NCBI GenBank assembly: GCA_937996755.1
Contig: CALKUS010000255.1
Location: forward strand, 1-6,157
Reading direction: 5' to 3'
Source: an uncultured Pseudomonadota bacterium
Lineage (GTDB): Bacteria; Pseudomonadota; Gammaproteobacteria; Xanthomonadales; Ahniellaceae
DNA length: 6,157 bases
Numbering within the stretch: position 1 is the stretch's first letter; each line of letters starts with the position of its first letter. This document shows positions 1 to 6,157 of the stretch, in pieces. The notes beneath the pieces are model-generated. The model did no database searches and was not told where the DNA came from. It saw nothing but the letters and a program-made list of their open reading frames with translations. Both the position numbers and the translations under genes were made by a program.

Positions 1-2
1 CG

Positions 3-1154
3 TACTACTTCTTCTACCTCGCGGGGCTCGGCGCGTTCTCGCCCTACTTTCCGCTGTACCTGGAAGCGCGCGGGCTGTCGCCGTGGTTGATCAGCGTGAT
101 GATGTCGCTGTGGTACGCCACGCGCGTCGTCGCGCCCACGGCCTGGGACCATGCGACGCAGCGCGCGGCGAACCCGATCGCCTGGCTGCGCGGCGGCGCC
201 ATCGCCACGCTCGTGTTCTTCAGCGGCTTCCTGCTGCAGGTGCCGTTGCCGCTGCTCGTCGTCGTGATGGCGACGTTCGCGTTCTTCTACAACGCGATCA
301 TGCCGCAGTTCGAGGCGATCACGCTGTCGCATCTCGCCGAGCAGCCGACGCGCTACGGTCGAATCCGCGTGTGGGGTTCGATCGGCTTCATCGTGAGCGT
401 CGTCGGGCTCGGCCTGGCGTTCGAGCGGATGCCGGTCTCGACGCTGCCGTTGTGGATGCTGCCGCTGTTCGCGTGCGTCATCGGCACCGCGTTCGCGAAC
501 GATTACGGACCCGCGCACCGCTCGGCCGAACGCGTGCACGAGCCGCTGGCCGACAGCCTCGCACGCAGCGGCGTTGCGCGCTTCCTGCTGCTCGCGTTCC
601 TCATGCAGGTGGCGCACGGCCCGTACTACGTGTTCTTCTCGCTCTACCTCGACGAGTCCGGATACCGCCCCACGTGGCTCGGCACGTTCTGGGCGATCGG
701 CGTGCTCGCGGAGATCGTCGTGTTCTGGTTCGCCGCGCGCCTGCTGACGCGCTTCGCGCCGCTGCAGGCGATGAAGCTCTGCCTGCTCGTCGCGGCCGCG
801 CGCTTCGTCGCGATCGCGCTGTTCCCCGGGCTGCTGCCGCTGATGGTGGTCGCGCAGCTCGCGCACGCGTTCACGTTCGGCCTCTTCCACGCCGCGTGCA
901 TGGCGCAGACGCACGCGCTGTTCCCGGGGCGCCTGCTCGGCCAGGGCCAGGGCCTGCTCTACGGCATCGGCGGCGGGCTCGGGGGCGTCGCGGGTTCGCT
1001 CATCGCCGGCGCGATGTGGAAGGTCGGCGGCGGCAGGGCCGCGTTCCTCGCGGCAGGTGGCGCCGCGGCGCTCGGCGCGCTCTGCGCGTGGCGCGCGAGG
1101 GAAGCCGCGGTTCGCGTCGATCCGCGCGAATGCGCGGTCGATGAAGCCACGTGA
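3..1154 (+). CDS. MFS transporter, 3-phenylpropionate/HcaT-like family (5' end outside window)
   Basis: An inner-membrane secondary transporter of the major facilitator superfamily, 383 residues visible. The frame is already open at the left edge, beginning YYFFYLAGLGAFSPYFPLYL, which is the usual first helix. The TTG at 87 is therefore an internal codon, and probably fewer than 25 N-terminal residues are missing. All 12 hydrophobic segments can be counted. They split into two six-helix halves around a polar loop near bases 495-560. Family-like stretches are RYGRIRVWGSIGF before TM5 and the TM7 segment with HGPYYVFFSLYL. Both are typical of the MFS_1_like/PPP (HcaT-like) group, whose substrates are mostly unknown. 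The substrate here cannot be named from sequence; phenylpropionate transport is only the name of one characterised relative. The gene ends 40 bases before the PH-domain gene on the same strand, so co-transcription is possible, although a promoter-like site lies in the gap. Confidence 0.86.
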   Translation, partial: YYFFYLAGLGAFSPYFPLYLEARGLSPWLISVMMSLWYATRVVAPTAWDHATQRAANPIAWLRGGAIATLVFFSGFLLQVPLPLLVVVMATFAFFYNAIMPQFEAITLSHLAEQPTRYGRIRVWGSIGFIVSVVGLGLAFERMPVSTLPLWMLPLFACVIGTAFANDYGPAHRSAERVHEPLADSLARSGVARFLLLAFLMQVAHGPYYVFFSLYLDESGYRPTWLGTFWAIGVLAEIVVFWFAARLLTRFAPLQAMKLCLLVAAARFVAIALFPGLLPLMVVAQLAHAFTFGLFHAACMAQTHALFPGRLLGQGQGLLYGIGGGLGGVAGSLIAGAMWKVGGGRAAFLAAGGAAALGALCAWRAREAAVRVDPRECAVDEAT

Positions 1155-1155
1155 C

Positions 1156-1163
1156 GATAGACT
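1156..1163 (+). promoter_or_regulatory. candidate -10 element (GATAGACT) for the PH-domain gene
   Basis: The gap between the transporter stop and the PH-domain start contains GATAGACT, whose TAGACT matches four of six positions of the sigma-70 -10 consensus. It ends 31 bases before the ATG, which would leave a leader of about 25 bases. No good -35 hexamer is visible at 16-18 bases upstream. The same arrangement, TAGnnT followed by GGCGG, recurs ahead of the SNF2 gene at 2921, which is the main support. Confidence 0.35.
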
Positions 1164-1194
1164 CGGCGGGCAACTCCCACCGGAGCGCCATGCG

Positions 1195-1746
1195 ATGAGC
1201 GAACCCGAGGTCCTGCGCGCGCAATTCAATCCGCTGATCCGGCCTTACCTCATCCTGTACGTCGCGGGCATCATGCTCGCGACCGTCGTGTTCATCCCCC
1301 TGCTCGTCCCGTGGCTGCTCGGCGTCGGGCAATGGTGGGCGAAGCACTACTTCGACCTGCTGCAGTGCGAGCTCGGGCCCACGAAGCTGCGCTTCCGCAA
1401 GGGCATCCTCTTCCAGGTCGAGAAGACCGTGCCGCTGGAGAACATCCAGGACGTGACCTTCATCGAGGGGCCGCTGCTGCGCCGCTTCCACCTGAGCATC
1501 CTGAAGTTCGAGACCGCCGGGCAGAGCCACGGCCAGGCGAACGCGATGAGCCTCGTCGGCATCATCGACGCCGCGCACTACCGCGAGGAGATCCTGGCGC
1601 GCCGCGAAGCGCTGAAGCGGCAACTCTCCGGGCCGACGACGGCGCCGCCGCAAGCCGGCGGCGACGCCGCGCTCGCCGAGCTCGTCGCGATCCGCGCGCG
1701 GCTCGACGAAGTAGCCGCGCTGCTGCGCGAGCAGCGCAAGGCCTGA
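1195..1746 (+). CDS. Membrane-anchored bacterial PH-domain protein (YdbS/DUF304-like)
   Basis: A 183-residue protein. Residues 17-47 are a strongly hydrophobic stretch, one long helix or a tight hairpin with a Pro-containing break, placing it in the inner membrane. Residues about 52-125 form a bacterial PH (bPH2, DUF304) domain. The hallmarks are VPLENIQDV at 79-87, GPLLRRFHL at 92-100 and the ETAG strand at 106-109. The last 25 residues (LAELVAIRARLDEVAALLRE) have heptad spacing and look like a short coiled coil, suggesting oligomerisation or a partner. The family has no settled biochemical role. I chose ATG 1195 because CGGAG at 1181-1185 sits nine bases ahead. The open frame back to 1057 overlaps the transporter gene and has the odd, Arg-rich composition of an out-of-frame translation. 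The stop overlaps the next start in TGATG, so the next gene is probably translationally coupled to this one. Confidence 0.85.
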   Translation: MSEPEVLRAQFNPLIRPYLILYVAGIMLATVVFIPLLVPWLLGVGQWWAKHYFDLLQCELGPTKLRFRKGILFQVEKTVPLENIQDVTFIEGPLLRRFHLSILKFETAGQSHGQANAMSLVGIIDAAHYREEILARREALKRQLSGPTTAPPQAGGDAALAELVAIRARLDEVAALLREQRKA

Positions 1747-2123
1747 TGGCCCGTATCCTCGTCCCGCTGCCGAGCCGCGATTTCGACCCGAGCGAAGCCG
1801 CGATTCCCTGGCAGGTTTTGCGCGCAGCCGGCCACGAGCTCGTATTCGCGACGCCCGATGGCGTTCGCGCCCACGCCGATCCGCTCATGCTGAGTGGCGA
1901 AGGACTCGATCCCTGGGGCTTCGTGCCCGGCCTGCGCAAGCTGCGAGCGATCGGTTTGCTGCTGCGCGCGCGTGCGGACGCCCGTGCTGCATACGCGAAG
2001 CTCGAGCGCGATCCGGTGTTCCTGCAGCCGTTGCGCTGGGACGCCATCGACGCCTATGCGTTCGACGCGCTGCTGCTCCCCGGCGGACATGCGAAGGGCA
2101 TGCGCCCCTACCGCTGCAAGTGA
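1746..2123 (+). CDS. DJ-1/PfpI-family protein (type 1 glutamine amidotransferase-like), truncated at 3' end
   Basis: This is the N-terminal half of a DJ-1/PfpI superfamily protein, 125 residues against roughly 220-250 expected for this subgroup. It starts with the typical first strand MARILVPLPSRDFDPSE. Glu17 sits where the family has its conserved acidic residue. It then reaches AFDALLLPGGHAKGMRPY (residues 105-122), the strand and glycine turn that precede the nucleophile elbow. The next block, with the catalytic cysteine (usually in a CHG-like context), is absent: after Tyr122 only RCK and a TGA remain. From 2112 on the DNA belongs to another gene. The product would lack its nucleophile and much of the core sheet, so it should be non-functional. 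The start overlaps the preceding stop by one base, with AAGG four bases ahead. Intact relatives are chaperone-, glyoxalase- or amidase-like; the exact activity cannot be assigned. The identity is fairly sure, and the broken state is directly visible. Confidence 0.8.
   Translation: MARILVPLPSRDFDPSEAAIPWQVLRAAGHELVFATPDGVRAHADPLMLSGEGLDPWGFVPGLRKLRAIGLLLRARADARAAYAKLERDPVFLQPLRWDAIDAYAFDALLLPGGHAKGMRPYRCK
2104..2122. other. Gene-internal junction 1 (PfpI gene joined to Calx-beta gene)
   Basis: PfpI-type coding sequence is recognisable up to the TAC codon at 2109-2111, and Calx-beta sequence from the CTG at 2114 (LQVTLSNP). The two reading frames differ. The PfpI frame ends in the TGA at 2121-2123, which overlaps a GTG at 2120-2122 in the Calx-beta frame, so the join mimics a coupled stop/start overlap. 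No IS terminal inverted repeat, target duplication or att-like core is visible. Either a deletion between two co-oriented genes or an assembly mis-join fits. Confidence 0.75.
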
Positions 2124-2629
2124 CGTTGAGCAATCCGATCAACGCCACGCTCGGCGACGCCGACACCATCGGCACCATCAGCGACGACGACGTCGCCTCG
2201 CTGCGACTCGGCGACGCGAGCGCCCGCGAGGCGACCGGCGGCGCGATCGTGATGACCGCCACGCTCGGCAAGCCCGTCGCGCAGCCCGTGACGGTGCAGT
2301 ACGCGAGCTCCACCGGCAGCGCGACCCCTGGCGTCGACTACACCCCCGTGAGCGGGACGCTCACGTTCGCGCCGCTGGCGACGAGCGCAACGATCACCAT
2401 CCCGCTGCTCAATGACAGCACCATCGAAGGCAACGAGTCCGTCGTCGTCACGCTTTCGAACCCGGTGCCCGGCGCGCCACTCGTCACGCTCGACGACGCC
2501 GTGGGCAACGGCTTCATCGTCGACGACGACCAGCCGCTGAACGTACCTGCCGGTTCGCCGCTCGCCTGGTTCGCGATGGCCTTCGGCATCGCGCTGCTCG
2601 CGCTACGAAGGCGCGCGCAGCGCCGCTGA
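2114..2629 (+). CDS. Calx-beta domain surface protein, C-terminal fragment with sorting/anchor tail (5' end missing)
   Basis: This is the 3' end of what is normally a long exported protein. It opens in the middle of one Calx-beta repeat (LQVTLSNPINATLGDA...SDDD). One complete Calx-beta domain follows, from VASLRLGD to GFIVDDD, including DSTIEGNESVVVTLSNP. The Asp clusters SDDD and VDDD are the usual Ca2+-binding inter-domain sites. After a short NVPAGSP linker come a hydrophobic helix (LAWFAMAFGIALLAL) and a basic RRRAQRR terminus. This is a three-part C-terminal anchor of the IPTL-CTERM or GlyGly-CTERM layout. The signature itself is not exact, so I do not assign a sorting enzyme. The first possible in-frame start, GTG 2120, lies inside a beta strand of the domain and is not believable as the true start; no signal peptide is present. 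The family works outside the cell in adhesion, matrix or Ca2+-dependent binding. A REP-like palindrome begins about ten bases after the stop. Confidence 0.82.
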   Translation: MQVTLSNPINATLGDADTIGTISDDDVASLRLGDASAREATGGAIVMTATLGKPVAQPVTVQYASSTGSATPGVDYTPVSGTLTFAPLATSATITIPLLNDSTIEGNESVVVTLSNPVPGAPLVTLDDAVGNGFIVDDDQPLNVPAGSPLAWFAMAFGIALLALRRRAQRR

Positions 2630-2640
2630 CCGCCGTGCCC

Positions 2641-2708
2641 TGTGGGACCGACGCCGCTCGCGATCCTTTCGGCACGGGAAGAAATCGCGGCTGACGCCGC
2701 TCCCACGA
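2641..2708. repeat. REP-like palindromic element (GTGGGAGCGGC type)
   Basis: The arms at 2641-2664 and 2685-2708 are imperfect inverted copies, 17 of 24 positions matching, around a loop of about 20 bases. The outer (GTGGGA/TCCCAC) and inner (CGCGAT/ATCGCG) ends match perfectly. The right arm, read on the minus strand, is the better copy: GTGGGAGCGGCGTCAGCCGC. From memory, this kind of sequence is scattered between genes in Lysobacter, related Xanthomonadaceae and Pseudomonas. Lying directly behind the Calx-beta stop, it could stabilise or help end that transcript. A second, short pairing, CGAAGC at 2712-2717 with GCTTCG at 2737-2742, may be part of the same element. Confidence 0.65.
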
Positions 2709-2920
2709 CAGCGAAGCCTTGCCGGCGGGCGCGATCGCTTCGGCGACACCAGACCGGTAGCCGGGCGCCGGGGAGGCGGGCGTACCGAACAGCCGCGCCC
2801 GCGCCCGCGCCGATCTCCTTCACCAGGCCAGTGTCCCGCCAGGCGTCGCGCCGCCCCGCGTTCCGGAGGCGCAACGCCGCCTGCGACGGTCCCCACTGGA
2901 TTCCCCTACGCCAGTCCCGC
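2709..2920. other. Non-coding stretch, no gene recognised
   Basis: About 210 bases between the repeat and the SNF2 promoter candidate. Open frames cross it on both strands, but their translations are Arg/Ala/Pro-rich and run through the repeat, and none has a ribosome site with a recognisable family. No tRNA-like fold and no T-tract terminator is visible here. The minus-strand frame reading DTGLVKEIGAGAGAAVRYAR has high third-position GC, but base composition alone could explain that. I leave it uncalled. Confidence 0.5.
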
Positions 2921-2926
2921 TAGCGT
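2921..2926 (+). promoter_or_regulatory. candidate -10 element (TAGCGT) for the SNF2 gene
   Basis: CGCTAGCGTGGGCGG resembles the site ahead of the PH-domain gene (CGATAGACTCGGCGG): TAGnnT, then one base and GGCGG in both. It lies 36 bases before the GTG at 2963, against 31 bases in the other case. CTGGAT at 2896-2901 is a poor -35 candidate at 19-base spacing. If this is the -10, the TTG at 2933 would fall at or near the transcription start, which favours the GTG as translation start. Confidence 0.3.
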
Positions 2927-2962
2927 GGGCGGTTGTCCTACTCCGAAAGGCCCGGCAAAGAC

Positions 2963-5443
<2,481 letters not shown>

Positions 5444-5464
5444 CACTCTCGCGCGCCCAATGAC

Positions 5465-5492
5465 AAAGGCCGGCTTTCGCCGGCCTTTTGTC
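5465..5492. terminator. Bidirectional rho-independent terminator
   Basis: AAAGGCCGGC at 5465-5474 pairs perfectly with GCCGGCCTTT at 5479-5488 around a TTTC loop, giving a 10-base-pair stem. It is followed by TTGTC on the plus strand, and by CCTTTGTC on the minus strand after the equivalent hairpin, where the loop reads GAAA. It lies 21 bases after the plus-strand stop and 18 bases beyond the pckG stop, so it can end transcription from both convergent sides. Confidence 0.85.
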
Positions 5493-5510
5493 TTGGCTGG
5501 GTCGCCCCGC

Positions 5511-6157
5511 TCAGACAGCGAGGCGCTCCTCGATCTTCGCCTTGGTCTGCTTCAGCGCCTCGGGCAGGTGGTAGGCAAGCTGCTGGAACAGTTCGCCGTG
5601 CAGCGCCATCTCGGCCTTCCACTCGGCGTGGTCGATGCGGGTGACCTGGTCGAACTGCTCGCGCGTAAAGTTCAGGCCGCTCCAGTTGAGGTGCTCGTAG
5701 TTCGGCGTCACGCCGAACACATGCTCCTCGCCGCCGCCGGTGCCCTCGATGCGCTCGACCATCCACTCGAGCACGCGCATGTTCTCGCCGTAGCCGGGCC
5801 AGACGAACTTGCCGTCGGCGCCCTTGCGGAACCAGTTGACGCAGTAGATCTTCGGCAGCTTGGTGCCCGCCGCCTGCAGCCTGGCGCCCAGGCTCAGCCA
5901 GTGCTGGAAGTAGTCGCTCATGTTGTAGCCCATGAAGGGCAGCATGGCGAAGGGGTCGCGGCGCACCACGCCTTGCGCGCCGGCGGCGGCGGCGGTGGTT
6001 TCCGAGCCCATGGTCGCGGCCATGTAGACGCCTTCGGTCCAGTTGCGCGCCTCGGTGACCAGCGGCACGGTGGTGGAGCGGCGGCCGCCGAAGATGAAGG
6101 CGTCGATCGCCACGCCGTTGGCGTCGTCCCACTGTGCGTCCAGCGCGGGGTTGTTGG
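5511..6157 (-). CDS. pckG: Phosphoenolpyruvate carboxykinase (GTP), C-terminal part
   Basis: This enzyme converts oxaloacetate plus GTP to phosphoenolpyruvate, GDP and CO2, the entry step of gluconeogenesis in the cytoplasm. About 215 C-terminal residues are present of roughly 600. The frame is open to the right edge, so the GTG at 6113 is internal and not a start. Visible landmarks, in order: the FGGRRSTTVPLV block, AATMGSETTAAA, DPFAMLPFMGYN, KIYCVNWFRKGADGKFVWPG, then YGENMRVLEWM. The NWF, GKF and PGY aromatics correspond to the guanine-binding phenylalanines of the GTP-type enzyme. The third is Tyr here, where the animal enzymes have Phe. The P-loop with the reactive cysteine and the metal ligands lie outside the window. 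The GTP type fits Xanthomonadales and differs from the ATP type (pckA) of enterics. The gene is convergent with the plus-strand genes and ends at a shared terminator. The reading frame is clean, with no sign of damage. Confidence 0.96.
   Translation of the reverse strand, partial: NNPALDAQWDDANGVAIDAFIFGGRRSTTVPLVTEARNWTEGVYMAATMGSETTAAAAGAQGVVRRDPFAMLPFMGYNMSDYFQHWLSLGARLQAAGTKLPKIYCVNWFRKGADGKFVWPGYGENMRVLEWMVERIEGTGGGEEHVFGVTPNYEHLNWSGLNFTREQFDQVTRIDHAEWKAEMALHGELFQQLAYHLPEALKQTKAKIEERLAV

Noticed and set aside
83..1144. Long plus-strand open frame one base out of register with the transporter
   Set aside because: Its translation is Arg/Ala-rich without hydrophobic periodicity, while the other frame gives 12 clear membrane helices that match the MFS family.
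1311..1745. Long plus-strand open frame running through the PH-domain gene into the PfpI gene
   Set aside because: The Arg-rich part upstream of 1746 is the out-of-frame reading of the PH-domain gene. Only the part from the ATG at 1746 is a real family.
1746..2629. A genuine novel PfpI/Calx-beta fusion protein
   Set aside because: The two parts are in different reading frames and each lacks essential halves, so no single fused product is made.
2338..2930. Possible minus-strand gene reading RDTGLVKEIGAGAGAAVRYA across the intergenic region
   Set aside because: It looked protein-like and has high third-position GC, but it runs straight through the REP-like repeat and on into the antisense of the Calx-beta gene. 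It has no ribosome site or recognised family. A protein search would decide.
2880..2935. Degenerate intergenic repeat of the 'ctggattccc...cgcgggaatg' type near ACTGGATTCCC (2895-2905)
   Set aside because: Only one short arm resembles that repeat class and the matching inverted arm is not there.

Overview
The window is GC-rich gammaproteobacterial DNA. It most resembles a Lysobacter/Luteimonas-type member of the Xanthomonadales. The clues are the strong G/C bias at third codon positions, a GTP-type PEP carboxykinase, a 'GTGGGAGCGGC'-type palindromic repeat, and a PH-domain/PfpI gene pair. The lineage is an inference from pattern, not from a database match.

Layout. From 1 to about 2111 there are three plus-strand genes: the 3' part of a 12-helix MFS transporter, a small membrane protein with a bacterial PH (YdbS/DUF304-like) domain, and a one-base-overlapping DJ-1/PfpI-family gene. 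The PfpI gene stops abruptly after its GGH motif. At about 2112 the sequence switches, without any spacer, into the 3' end of a Calx-beta surface protein that ends in a membrane-anchor/sorting-type tail. A REP-like inverted repeat and about 220 bases without a convincing gene follow. Next comes a SWIM zinc finger / SNF2 ATPase, which is cut off after helicase motif III. It ends in about 25 residues that do not look like the SNF2 family. A strong hairpin terminator then separates this stretch from the minus-strand 3' part of pckG, which runs off the right edge.

The main observation is that two gene-internal junctions (about 2104-2120 and 5346-5375) each join the 5' part of one gene to the 3' part of an unrelated gene on the same strand. 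No insertion sequence, integrase or terminal repeat is visible at either point. Two simple deletions between co-oriented genes would give this picture. So would collapse or mis-joining during metagenome assembly, which I think is at least as likely. The apparent SNF2 'fusion' and the short PfpI protein should not be read as new architectures until the joins are verified.

The genes do not form one pathway. The PH and PfpI genes look co-transcribed and translationally coupled. The SNF2 ATPase appears to have its own promoter. pckG (gluconeogenesis) is convergent and shares a terminator with the gene to its left. I see no CRISPR array, phage module, toxin-antitoxin pair or RNA gene, and no convincing undescribed system.
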